From NCBI RefSeq assembly GCF_001425305.1, contig NZ_LMEE01000002.1:127284-191283 (forward strand): a stretch of DNA of 64,000 bases. The letters run 5' to 3'. The notes beneath the pieces were generated by a model, which had not been told where the DNA came from, did not search any database, and saw nothing but the letters and a program-made list of their open reading frames with translations. Positions 26,404 to 37,458 of the stretch are shown here, one piece after another. Both the position numbers and the translations under genes were made by a program. The number at the start of each line of letters is the position of its first letter. The stretch's first letter is position 1. This DNA comes from Phenylobacterium sp. Root1290. Its GTDB lineage: Bacteria > Pseudomonadota > Alphaproteobacteria > Caulobacterales > Caulobacteraceae.

Positions 26404-27129
26404 CTAGAGGCGTGAAAGTTTACCGACCGCGGCGACCGGGCCCGACGGACCTTCCAGCTTGGAGCCGCCCAGCGGCTCCACCGACACCGCCAGGGACGCG
26501 CCCTCGGTGGCCATCGCCGCCATCGGCTCGCTCATCGGCATCGCCTTGGACGCCCCGGGGTCGATCAGACCCAGCGAGCGCGGCTTGCCGTCGGACGGGA
26601 TCAGCCAGAGCTCATGGCTATGGTCAGGGTCGGCGCCGGGCGGCACCAGCGACGCCACCAGCATCGACTTCCGCTCAGGGTCATAGGCCGCCAGGAACAA
26701 CGGCTGGCCGCCGTCGGTCATGAGGCGGGCGTCCATCATCGGACCCATGGGCGCGCGCGGCTGGGTGACGATCTCCGGCGGCCGCGCCGCCAGGAACACC
26801 ACCGCCGCGAGGCTGGCCGCGGTCATCGCCAGCGAGCCGACTGTCGCCGCGCGCCAGAACCGCAGCCGACGCAGGACGCCCAGGGCGTTGTCGTTCGAGG
26901 CCAGCATGCGCTCGATGCGCGCCCACAGCCCCGCCGGCGCCGTCACCGGCGCGATCTCGTCGGTCAGCGGCGCCAGGCGGGCGCGCCAGGTCTGCACGTC
27001 GGCCGCAAAGGCGGGATCGCGAGCCATGCGATGCTCGGCCGCCGCGCGCTCGCGCGCCGTCAGCACGCCCAGCGCGTGTTCCGCCGCCAGGGCTTCGTCT
27101 TCGGGGAGTTCGGGGCCGATGTCGCTCAT
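26404..27129 (-). CDS. anti-sigma factor of the RskA family
   Basis: 241 residues from ATG 27129. The N-terminal anti-sigma zinc-less helical domain (about 10-75) contains EDEALAAEHALGVLTARERA, followed by a single membrane helix (about 95-118, TVGSLAMTAASLAAVVFLAA). The extracytoplasmic RskA domain contains FLAAYDPERKSMLVASLVPP and HELWLIPSDGKPRSLG. It should hold the adjacent sigma factor at the membrane. The ATG overlaps the sigma stop codon as ATGA, so the two are translationally coupled. Confidence 0.9.
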   Translation of the reverse strand: MSDIGPELPEDEALAAEHALGVLTARERAAAEHRMARDPAFAADVQTWRARLAPLTDEIAPVTAPAGLWARIERMLASNDNALGVLRRLRFWRAATVGSLAMTAASLAAVVFLAARPPEIVTQPRAPMGPMMDARLMTDGGQPLFLAAYDPERKSMLVASLVPPGADPDHSHELWLIPSDGKPRSLGLIDPGASKAMPMSEPMAAMATEGASLAVSVEPLGGSKLEGPSGPVAAVGKLSRL

Positions 27130-27680
27130 CGCTCCAGACACCCCTTCAGCTTCAGAAGGCCTCGGCGGATCCAGCTCTTCACCGTGCCGAGCGGGGCGTC
27201 GAGCCGCCGCGCCAGGGCCTCATAGGTCACGCCTTCGAAAAAGGCCGTGCGGATCGCCGCCTGAGTGCGGTCGTCGAGCTCGGACAGGCACCGGCCCAGC
27301 GCCGCGCCGTCCTGCGCCGACTGCAGCAAGGCTTCGGCGCCGGGCGCCTCGTCCTCGATCTGCAGGTCGTCAACGGGATCGGCGTAGGCCAGCGGCCCGC
27401 GGGCGCGCAGACGGTCGATGGCGCGATTGCGGGCGATGGTCGATATCCACGCCATGACGCTGGCCCGCCCCGCATCAAAGCGGTCGGCCCTGCGCCAGAT
27501 CGTGAGATAGACCTCCTGCAGCACGTCCTCGCTCTCCTCTCTGTCGGAAAGGATACGAAGGCAGACGCCAAAAAGCTTCGCGGAGGTCGCATCATAGAGC
27601 TGACGCATCGCCGCACGGTCGCCCGATGCAATGCGCGGCAGCAGTACGGCCAAGGGGTCGGACGTGGTGATCGCGGGCAT
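27126..27680 (-). CDS. ECF sigma factor (SigK/RpoE type) paired with an RskA anti-sigma factor
   Basis: 184 residues from ATG 27680. Upstream in-frame codons to 27950 do not resemble sigma factors. Region 2 is LFGVCLRILSDREESEDVLQ followed by EVYLTIWRRADRF. Region 4 is AIRTAFFEGVTYEALARRLD with the helix-turn-helix GTVKSWIRRGLLKLKGCL. Length is normal for an ECF sigma. It overlaps the anti-sigma gene by 4 nt (ATGA). Its own regulon and signal are unknown, but autoregulation is common for such pairs. Confidence 0.92.
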   Translation of the reverse strand: MPAITTSDPLAVLLPRIASGDRAAMRQLYDATSAKLFGVCLRILSDREESEDVLQEVYLTIWRRADRFDAGRASVMAWISTIARNRAIDRLRARGPLAYADPVDDLQIEDEAPGAEALLQSAQDGAALGRCLSELDDRTQAAIRTAFFEGVTYEALARRLDAPLGTVKSWIRRGLLKLKGCLER

Positions 27681-28406
27681 CCCAAACCTGAATGGGGGTG
27701 AAGCTGCCTGACTCCCGATCGCAAGGAAAGGGTCGACGACGGCCCTCGGCCGCTGCACCAGCACCGCATAGTAGCGCCACGCCGTTTCCAGGTTCGCAGG
27801 CGGCTGACTCTTCCACGCGGAAAACACTGAAATCTGCGCGCGCCAGTAATCGCCCCGCCGGTGTGCGGTTCCCGTCAAGCCGAAACGAACCACCACTGTT
27901 GCATGAGCGACACGAGCAGGCGCTCTCAGACCGACGGGACGTCGACGCATTCCATTGTTTTATATACAAAAATGTAGAATCCGGTCGAGGCGAACGCCGC
28001 ACTGCCGACAACCTTGAATGGGTGCGCTCGGCCCTCCAACGCACCGCCTCTCCTCGCAGCGGGTTTGCGCTCTACTTTTCACACCTCGCCGGCGACTGGC
28101 CGAACACTGATGTCGGGGGCCGCGCAGCTTTCTCGACATTTCCGCGAACCGCCGTTTTTTCTTGTCGATTGGAGGCGCCAAACCAGGGCGAAATCCCTTC
28201 TGGGCTACCGAGCAGCGCTCCATGGATCGCCTTGCGGGGCCTCTGGAAGCGCGCTAGGCTCAAAGGGTCAAACTCGTATGGTTCGGCTGATTTTCGACGC
28301 TCCACATTCCTGGCGCACCGAACCTGCTCTCCGACCCTCCCGAAATTTGATGCGTGACCCAAAAGGCTTGGGTTGCGGAACGACTTACCCCAAGGACGAC
28401 ACTTCT
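27681..28406. other. 726-nt region without a supported gene (ECF and cold-shock upstream regions)
   Basis: No coding sequence here shows a recognisable domain or a good start in any frame. It must hold the minus-strand promoter of the ECF/RskA pair and the plus-strand promoter and leader of the cold-shock gene. The middle (about 27950-28360) is less GC-rich than its surroundings. A small hairpin ACCCAA-AAGGC-TTGGGT lies at 28357-28373. Cold-shock genes often have long structured leaders. Confidence 0.4.
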
Positions 28407-28613
28407 ATGGCTACCGGCACTGTTAAATGGTTCAACGGAACCAAGGGCTATGGCTTCATCCAACCCGACGATGGCGGCGCGGACATCTTCGTTCACATCT
28501 CGGCCGTTGAACGCGCCGGACTCCGCAGCCTGAACGAAGGCCAAAAGATCACCTACGATCTCGAGCAGGACCGTCGCAGCGGCAAAATGGCCGCCGGCAA
28601 CCTGCAAGTCTAA
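28407..28613 (+). CDS. cspA: cold-shock domain protein (CspA family)
   Basis: 68 residues from ATG 28407, with AAGGA at 28392-28396. A single cold-shock domain is visible with RNP-1 as KGYGFIQPDD and RNP-2 as DIFVHISAVERAG, plus the opening TVKWFNGTKG. Such proteins bind single-stranded nucleic acid and act as RNA chaperones in the cytoplasm. A strong terminator follows. Because several Csp paralogues are usual, the cspA name is a family label, not an assignment to cold shock. Confidence 0.93.
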   Translation: MATGTVKWFNGTKGYGFIQPDDGGADIFVHISAVERAGLRSLNEGQKITYDLEQDRRSGKMAAGNLQV

Positions 28614-28656
28614 AGCCTTCGGCAAAGGCCTTTTGGCCCTAGCATCGAAACGGCTG

Positions 28657-28684
28657 CGGGCCGGCGGAAACGCCGGCCCGTTTT
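28657..28684 (+). terminator. intrinsic terminator after the cold-shock gene
   Basis: A perfect 10-bp stem CGGGCCGGCG / CGCCGGCCCG with a GAAA tetraloop, followed by TTTTCTTT. It lies 43 nt after the cold-shock stop. Confidence 0.92.
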
Positions 28685-28812
28685 CTTTGGGGCGCCCCCC
28701 GCCCGCCATGCCGCGCACGCCTGCGGCGAGATTGCCGCCATCGACGCTTGCGCGTGAGCGACTCCGTCTCTAAACGGCCCCCTTAACCTGCAGTTTTACC
28801 GGGACCGGGCGC

Positions 28813-28820
28813 GCTAGAAT
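28813..28820 (+). promoter_or_regulatory. candidate carB -10 element
   Basis: GCTAGAAT matches most of the Caulobacter-type -10 (GCTANAWC, from memory). It lies 28 nt before the carB ATG, which would give a short leader. No convincing -35 is visible upstream. Confidence 0.3.
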
Positions 28821-28848
28821 GTGCGACCGCCCATGCGCGCGAGTGGAC

Positions 28849-32139
<3,291 letters not shown>

Positions 32140-32145
32140 CAAGGC

Positions 32146-32174
32146 GCGCGAGAGGCGGCTGACGCCTCTCGCGC
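32146..32174. terminator. 12-bp hairpin between carB and the facing VOC gene
   Basis: A perfect stem GCGCGAGAGGCG / CGCCTCTCGCGC with loop GCTGA. It lies 6 nt after the carB stop and 7 nt before the convergent VOC stop. No T-run follows on either strand, so it may act as an mRNA end-protecting hairpin or Rho-aided terminator. Confidence 0.5.
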
Positions 32175-32181
32175 CGCCGCC

Positions 32182-32565
32182 CTACGCCCGGGGCGCCTCT
32201 TCGGTTTGGTACATCGAGAGCACGTGCCCGTCGGGGTCTGAGATCTCTGCGGACCATCCGCCGGGGGCGTGGCTGACCGGCGTCACGATCGTCGCCCCCT
32301 TCTCGGCAAGCGCGGCGACAACGGTGTCGATGCCGCCCTTGGCGAGATCGAAGACAATGATCGGCGAGTTGCCGGGCGTGCACTCGGCCTTGAAGAAGAT
32401 CAGCTCGACCCCGCCCTCCGTATTGGCCGAAAGCCAGTCGTTTCCGCCGCCGTCGTCCCCCATGTTGGTGACTTCGAGCCCGAGAACGTCCCGGTAGAAC
32501 GCCTCGGTGCGCGCGATGTCGGTCACGTAGAAGCAGATCGTTCCAATCCGCACTTTGCCGAACAT
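32182..32565 (-). CDS. VOC-family (glyoxalase/bleomycin-resistance-like) protein
   Basis: 127 residues. The VOC fold is shown by GTICFYVTDIARTEAFYRDV at the start, VELIFFKAE in the middle and WSAEISDPDGHVLSMYQ at the end. Metal-ligand positions (Glu in VELIFF, His in DGHVL) are partly kept. Such proteins are lyases, dioxygenases or binding proteins, and the substrate is unknown. It follows a sigma factor gene by 13 nt with AGGGAG upstream, so the two are one transcript. Confidence 0.85.
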   Translation of the reverse strand: MFGKVRIGTICFYVTDIARTEAFYRDVLGLEVTNMGDDGGGNDWLSANTEGGVELIFFKAECTPGNSPIIVFDLAKGGIDTVVAALAEKGATIVTPVSHAPGGWSAEISDPDGHVLSMYQTEEAPRA

Positions 32566-32578
32566 GTGTCTCTCCCTT

Positions 32579-33196
32579 TCAGATGCTGGACGTCCTTAGT
32601 TGCCGCGCGTCTCCGGTTTGTGAGGACACCACGAACAAATGGCCGTCGGGATCGTGCGTCCCGATCGCGACGTCGGCCGATCGTACCGCCCCGATGAGGG
32701 CCCGGCGCAAAAGGCCGAACGGCAGATCGCCCTGCAAGGTGCGCTCCGCCGCCCCACCGCGAAGTCCAGACTGGATGCAGCGCCGCCTGATCTCGCTGAC
32801 CCGCTTGCGCATGGCCGCGTCCGACACGCCGAGCAGCCAGGCGATCTCCGGCTTCGTGTGACCGGTGACGACGAGCAGCGCCGTCGTGCGCAGGGCCTGG
32901 GGAAGCGTAGCGATGAACTCATCGGGATAGCCCGCCGGCGTCTCGCCCTTTGCACCGATCCCGGAGGCGTAGTCGGCTTCCCGCCGACGCCGGCGCCCGG
33001 CGGTGCGCGCCTCATGCAGGGCGCGATTGCGCAGCACCCCGCTCAGCCAGCGGCGGTTCTCCCCGCAGGACATGTCCGCTCGCTGCGCCTCTACGGCGGC
33101 GAGCAGGGCTGTTTGCAGAAGGTCCTCTTCCTCGCCCAGGCGGCGCGTCCGCCTGCGGGCGTCGCGCAGCAGTCTCAGATAGGTTTTCCGGTCCAT
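32579..33196 (-). CDS. sigma-70-like factor with an unusual C-terminal tail
   Basis: 205 residues from ATG 33196. Region 2 is TYLRLLRDARRRTRRLGEEE and EDLLQTALLAAVEAQR, and region 4 has ATLPQALRTTALLVVTGHTK followed by the helix-turn-helix WLLGVSDAAMRKRVSEIRRR. After that comes a tail of about 65 residues ending ADVAIGTHDPDGHLFVVSSQ plus a short basic end. The DPDGH segment resembles the end of VOC proteins, including the gene just downstream. It is probably a specialised ECF-like sigma factor, though the anti-sigma partner is not evident. Confidence 0.75.
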   Translation of the reverse strand: MDRKTYLRLLRDARRRTRRLGEEEDLLQTALLAAVEAQRADMSCGENRRWLSGVLRNRALHEARTAGRRRRREADYASGIGAKGETPAGYPDEFIATLPQALRTTALLVVTGHTKPEIAWLLGVSDAAMRKRVSEIRRRCIQSGLRGGAAERTLQGDLPFGLLRRALIGAVRSADVAIGTHDPDGHLFVVSSQTGDARQLRTSSI

Positions 33197-33470
33197 CGCC
33201 CTCGCCGCTCCGCCGTAGGCACTTCTATCAGAACGCGAAGGCGCTGCCATGCGAGCGCCTCGCAACCTCAAGTTTGTGAAAGACTTAGCCGCAAATTGCC
33301 GATTGACCGGCGCTATTCGCGGGCGCAACTTGAGAGCGTCGCCTTGCTTCGGCAGGCGCGTAGTGGGCGCGTTCCGGCGGCCCCTGATGACCAGCCGGTC
33401 GGCCCGCATGGGCGCCTGTCGCAGTCTGGCGAGGACGTGTCCTCTGTCTCAGTGTGCGAAGGGAAACGCC

Positions 33471-33638
33471 ATGCAATCCGGACACCACGAAGGTGAGGTC
33501 CACCATCACAAGAAGAACAGGCATCTGCTAGAGCGCTTCGAGGGGTATACAGACCTTATCATTGTGGGTCTGATCATCGCCCTAGGCGCGGCCATGCTGA
33601 TCGGCCTGTTGACCGCAAACGGCAAGGTCACCTGGTAG
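33471..33638 (+). CDS. small single-span membrane protein, His-rich N-terminus
   Basis: 55 residues from ATG 33471 with GAAGGG upstream. The N-terminal 20 residues contain six His and several charged residues, followed by one predicted membrane helix (about 26-48, YTDLIIVGLIIALGAAMLIG) and a short tail GKVTW. No family is recognised. The gene is flanked by unannotated sequence on both sides. A metal-related or small regulatory membrane role is possible but not supported by more than composition. Confidence 0.5.
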   Translation: MQSGHHEGEVHHHKKNRHLLERFEGYTDLIIVGLIIALGAAMLIGLLTANGKVTW

Positions 33639-33947
33639 GACGCCACTCAATCCGAGTATGGCGGCCTGGCCCTAGCCAAGACTGGGCCGTCGTACTCGTT
33701 GGCGTCCACGCGAACCTGCGGACGCCCGCCTCGGCATAGCCTTGGCGGCGAAGAACGCCATGGCGCGTGCGCCCAGCCCGGTCCCGTGCGCCACCCGCTC
33801 CCCTTTCCTCCATCTCCGACATCCACAGCCGGCGGCCTGTACGAGCCTGGCCGCCGAACCTCCGATCGCGCTGGACGCTGGCCTCCACGGTCGAGCTAGG
33901 CTAGGCGTAGGACAAACTAAACAACGATCACTTAGGGAGAAGCGAAC
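33639..33947. other. 309-nt intergenic region with no supported gene
   Basis: The frames open here, mostly on the minus strand, have no recognisable domain or good start. The region should carry the promoter of the SDR gene, whose AGGGAGAAG ribosome binding site is at 33934-33942. No strong repeat or hairpin is seen. Confidence 0.4.
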
Positions 33948-34745
33948 ATGGCCGGTCGGGTCGAGGGGAAGATTGCGCTGGTCACCGGCGGGGCGAGCGG
34001 CATCGGACGCGGATGCGCAGAACGCCTGGCGCAGGAAGGCGCGACGATCGTCGTCACCGACCTGCAGGACGACAAGGGCGCCCAGACCGTCGCCGCCATC
34101 GAGGCGATGGGCGGCAAGGCCAGCTACCTGCACCACGACGTCACGTCCGAGCAGGCCTGGATCGACGCCATCGCCGCGGTGAAGGCGCAACACGGCCGCC
34201 TCGACATCCTGGTCAACAACGCCGGCATCGGCATCGGCGGTTCGGTCCTGACCATGACCCTCGCGGACTTCCAGAAGCAGACCGCGGTGAACCTCGACGG
34301 CGTCTTTCTCGGCGTGAAGCACTCGATCCCGCTGATGCGCGAGAACGGCGGCGGCTCGATCATCAACATGTCGTCGGTGGCGGGCCTGAAGGGCTCGGCC
34401 ATCCTCGCCGGCTACTGCGCCACCAAGGGCGGCGTGCGCCTGTTCACCAAGGCCGTGGCCATGGAATGCGCGGCGGCCAAGGATGGGGTGCGGGTCAACT
34501 CCGTCCACCCCGGCATCATCGAGACCCCGATCTGGGACACCATCGTCGGCACCGGCGAGATCGGCGACAACGCCCGTCCTCCGCGCGGCGCGGCTTTGGA
34601 CGCCATGAGCGCCGAGGGCGTGCCCCTGGGCGTGAAGGGCTATCCCGAGGACATCGCCAATGGCGTGCTGTGGCTGGCCTCCGACGAGAGCCGCTACGTG
34701 ACTGGCGCCGAACTGGTCATCGACGGCGGCCTGTCGGTGAAATAG
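33948..34745 (+). CDS. short-chain dehydrogenase/reductase (SDR)
   Basis: 265 residues. The nucleotide-binding TGGASGIGRG is at residues 14-23, NNAG follows near 90, Ser and Tyr-x-x-x-Lys are in INMSSVAGLKGSAILAGYCA and YCATKGG, and the C-terminal VTGAELVIDGGLSVK is typical of classical SDRs. Asp at the end of the second strand (VVTDLQDD) predicts NAD(H) over NADP(H). The substrate is unknown; it resembles alcohol/hydroxysteroid dehydrogenases. Its ribosome binding site is strong. Confidence 0.92.
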   Translation: MAGRVEGKIALVTGGASGIGRGCAERLAQEGATIVVTDLQDDKGAQTVAAIEAMGGKASYLHHDVTSEQAWIDAIAAVKAQHGRLDILVNNAGIGIGGSVLTMTLADFQKQTAVNLDGVFLGVKHSIPLMRENGGGSIINMSSVAGLKGSAILAGYCATKGGVRLFTKAVAMECAAAKDGVRVNSVHPGIIETPIWDTIVGTGEIGDNARPPRGAALDAMSAEGVPLGVKGYPEDIANGVLWLASDESRYVTGAELVIDGGLSVK

Positions 34746-34801
34746 CCGCTGCGACGCCCGTGGGCGTTTCCGCGCGGGCGGAAATGCTCTACGGGCGGGG
34801 C

Positions 34802-35302
34802 ATGACCGCCACGCTTCACGTGATCTTCGGCCCCTCGGGCGCCGGCAAGTCCACCTACGCCAAGGAACTGGCCCGCCGCGAGCCGGCCGTCCACTTCGCC
34901 ATCGACGACTGGATGGCGCGGCTGTTCGCGGCCGACATGCCCGAGCCGATCGAGTTCCAGTGGATGATGGAGCGGGTCGAGCGCTGCGAGGCGCAGATCT
35001 GGTCCACGGCGGCCGGCGTGATCGCCGCCGGCACCTCCGTGGTGCTGGACCTTGGCCTCATGCGAAAGTCCGACCGCGCCCGCGTGGCCGAGATCGCCCA
35101 GGCGGTCGAACTGCCGCTGCAGTTCCATTTCGTCACCGCGCCCCAGGACGTCCGGCGCGCACGCGTGCTGGAGCGCAACGAGGTGCGCGGAGAAACCTTC
35201 GCGATTGGGGTCACCCCCGACATGTTCGAGTTCATCGAGGGCGTCTATGAGGCCCCCGACGCCGCCGAATTGCAGGGCGCCGTCATCTCCGAAAGCGCCT
35301 GA
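34802..35302 (+). CDS. P-loop kinase-like ATP-binding protein
   Basis: 166 residues from ATG 34802, with GGGCGGGG upstream. A Walker A motif [15 protein letters not shown] is near the N-terminus, then [11 protein letters not shown] and [16 protein letters not shown]. The pattern matches AAA_33-type small-molecule kinases or zeta-toxin-like ATPases found singly in many genomes. No antitoxin partner is next to it. It lies 56 nt after the SDR gene. Confidence 0.75.
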   Translation: MTATLHVIFGPSGAGKSTYAKELARREPAVHFAIDDWMARLFAADMPEPIEFQWMMERVERCEAQIWSTAAGVIAAGTSVVLDLGLMRKSDRARVAEIAQAVELPLQFHFVTAPQDVRRARVLERNEVRGETFAIGVTPDMFEFIEGVYEAPDAAELQGAVISESA

Positions 35303-35475
35303 CGCCACAGGCGTCGCGGCGCTTCACGACCCCGTCAAAGATGTCCGCCCGGGGGCCGGTCGAACCGCGCCCCTTGAGTTTTTGCGCTGCGACATCTAAT
35401 CTCTACCCCCCCGGACGCCTGCGCCCGCGGCCGGCCACGAACTCCCAAAAGGGCGAACCCGAGTCCTCATCCACG

Positions 35476-35949
35476 ATGGAAAAAGTCCCGATGACCGCCG
35501 AGGGCTGGCAAGCTCTCGACGATGAACTGAAGCGTTTGAAGACCGCAGAGCGTCCCGCTGTGATCGCTGCGATCGCGGAAGCGCGCTCGCACGGCGACCT
35601 CTCGGAAAACGCCGAGTATCATGCCGCCAAAGAGCGGCAAGGCTGGATCGAAGGCCAGATCGCCGAGATCGAAGACCGTATGGCCCGTGCGCAGGTCATC
35701 GACGTCTCCAAGCTTTCCGGCAGCCAGGTGAAGTTCGGCGCCACCGTCTCGGTGGTGGACGAAGACACCGAGGAACAGGCTCGCTACCAGATCGTCGGCG
35801 AGCACGAAGCCGACGTGAAGCAGGGCAAGATCTCCATCGTCTCGCCCCTGGCCCGCGCCATGATCGGCAAGGAGACCGGCGACGTCGTCGAGGTGAACAC
35901 CCCCGGCGGCGGCAAGGCCTACGAGATCCTCAAGGTCGAGTGGCTCTAG
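35476..35949 (+). CDS. greA: transcription elongation factor GreA
   Basis: 157 residues from ATG 35476. The N-terminal coiled coil (about 10-75) has [20 protein letters not shown] with the conserved Asp-x-x-Glu acidic tip that reaches the polymerase active site. The C-terminal FKBP-like domain has [20 protein letters not shown] and ends [12 protein letters not shown]. Length is standard. GreA rescues backtracked RNA polymerase. The ELM1-like gene follows by 25 nt. Confidence 0.97.
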   Translation: MEKVPMTAEGWQALDDELKRLKTAERPAVIAAIAEARSHGDLSENAEYHAAKERQGWIEGQIAEIEDRMARAQVIDVSKLSGSQVKFGATVSVVDEDTEEQARYQIVGEHEADVKQGKISIVSPLARAMIGKETGDVVEVNTPGGGKAYEILKVEWL

Positions 35950-35974
35950 GCCCTCGGCCCGGAGCTTCACCCGC

Positions 35975-36973
35975 TTGCCAGACCCCCAACCGACGCCTGT
36001 CGAACGGCCGCTGACCATCTGGGCGGTGTCCGACGGGCGTGCGGGCATCGAGGCACAGGTCGTCGGCCTGGCCAACGCGATCGCGCGCAAGCGCGCCGCC
36101 CGCATCGTCGTCAAGAAGATCGGCTGGAAGAGCTGGATCGGACGCCTCCCGTGGTGGCTGACGCCGTTCCCGCGGCGGTTTCTGACGCCTGAGAGCGACC
36201 TGACCGCGCCGTGGCCCGATATCTGGATCGCGGCGGGCCGCGCCACCCTGCCGCTTTCGATTCGCGTGAAACGCTGGTCGGGCCGCAAGACCTACGTGGT
36301 CCAGGTCCAGGACCCGCGTATGCCCACGCGCCTGTTCGACCTGGTCATTCCGCCCAGGCACGACCGGCTGGAAGGCGACAACGTCTTTCCGATCACCGGC
36401 TCGCCCGGGCGTGTGAACGCCGATCGCATGGCGGCCGACCTGCAGCGGTTCGAGGCCCAGCTCGACGCCCTGCCCCGCCCGCGCGTGGCGGTGATCATCG
36501 GCGGCAAGTCAAAGGCGCACGACATTTCGCCCGAGCGCGCCGCCGCCATGGCCCGCGAGATCGAGCTGCCGGTCACCGAGGAAGGCGGCTCGGTGATGGT
36601 CAGCTTCACACGCCGCACGCCCGCGCCGGCTCAGGCCATCCTGGAAGCGCGTCTGAAACACCTGCCCGGCGTGATCTGGAATGGTGAAGGCGACAACCCG
36701 TACTTCGCCTACCTGGCCGCCGCCGACTACATCCTGGTCACCGAGGATTCGACCAACCTCGCCACCGATGCGGCCTCGACCGGCAAGCCTGTCTTCGTGA
36801 TGAAGATGGACGGCGAGAGCCTGAAGTTCGGTCTGTTTCATGAGGACCTGGAGCGCCTTGGGGCGGCCCGGCCCTTCGGCGGCGCCTTCCACCGCTGGAC
36901 CTACGAACCCCTGGCCGAGACCGAGCGCGCCGCCGACGAGGTGCTGCGCCGGTTCGACGCGCGGAAGGTCTGA
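35975..36973 (+). CDS. ELM1/DUF1022-like protein
   Basis: 332 residues from a TTG at 35975 with GGAG upstream. It opens with LTIWAVSDGRAGIEAQVVGL, then WPDIWIAAGRATLPL, VVQVQDPRMPTRLFDLVI and the strongly conserved ADYILVTEDSTNLATDAAST followed by GKPVFVMKM. These are features of the mitochondrial-fission ELM1/DUF1022 family, which has a GT-B-like fold with no proven activity in bacteria. It is next to a GNAT and pseG, and the three form a close plus-strand run after greA. Confidence 0.87.
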   Translation: MPDPQPTPVERPLTIWAVSDGRAGIEAQVVGLANAIARKRAARIVVKKIGWKSWIGRLPWWLTPFPRRFLTPESDLTAPWPDIWIAAGRATLPLSIRVKRWSGRKTYVVQVQDPRMPTRLFDLVIPPRHDRLEGDNVFPITGSPGRVNADRMAADLQRFEAQLDALPRPRVAVIIGGKSKAHDISPERAAAMAREIELPVTEEGGSVMVSFTRRTPAPAQAILEARLKHLPGVIWNGEGDNPYFAYLAAADYILVTEDSTNLATDAASTGKPVFVMKMDGESLKFGLFHEDLERLGAARPFGGAFHRWTYEPLAETERAADEVLRRFDARKV

Positions 36974-36975
36974 TC

Positions 36976-37407
36976 ATGGCCGTCGCGATCCGCCTGGCAG
37001 GCGCCGACGACGCCGACATCGCCCTGCAGCTGGACCCGAGCGCCCAGATCAGCCCGCACCGGGCGTCGTGGCTGCGCCGCGCCTTCGCCGGTGAACACGG
37101 CCGCGTCGCCAGGCTCGCTTATCTGGACGGCGAACCGGCCGGCTTGGCCGTGGTCGGCTGGTTCTTCAGCAACCCGTTCCTCGACCTGATCGTCACGGCA
37201 GACCGCCTGCAGCGCCGGGGCGTCGCCAGCGCATTGCTGGACGAAATCGAACGGGCGCACGCCGATCAGAAGCTTTTCGTCTCGACCAACCTGTCGAACG
37301 ACGTCATGCGCGCCCTGCTGCCGGCGCGCGGCTACCTGCCCGCCGGTCAGGTGGACCACCTGGATCCCGGCGACCCGGAGCTGTTCTTCGTCCGACTGCC
37401 GGGCTGA
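36976..37407 (+). CDS. GNAT-family N-acetyltransferase
   Basis: 143 residues, starting 2 nt after the ELM1-like stop. The core GNAT pattern is seen in VARLAYLDGEPAGLAVVGWF (strands 2-4) and DLIVTADRLQRRGVASALLD, where the acetyl-CoA pyrophosphate-binding R/Q-x-x-G-x-G/A loop is RRGVAS. Substrate unknown. Because pseG follows, a role as PseH-like sugar acetyltransferase is conceivable, but the family is too broad to call that from sequence. Confidence 0.8.
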   Translation: MAVAIRLAGADDADIALQLDPSAQISPHRASWLRRAFAGEHGRVARLAYLDGEPAGLAVVGWFFSNPFLDLIVTADRLQRRGVASALLDEIERAHADQKLFVSTNLSNDVMRALLPARGYLPAGQVDHLDPGDPELFFVRLPG

Positions 37408-37458
37408 AAACAGCGCGCCCTTTCCAAGCCGCGGCTTTGAGCGTCCCATGGCTGCAAG

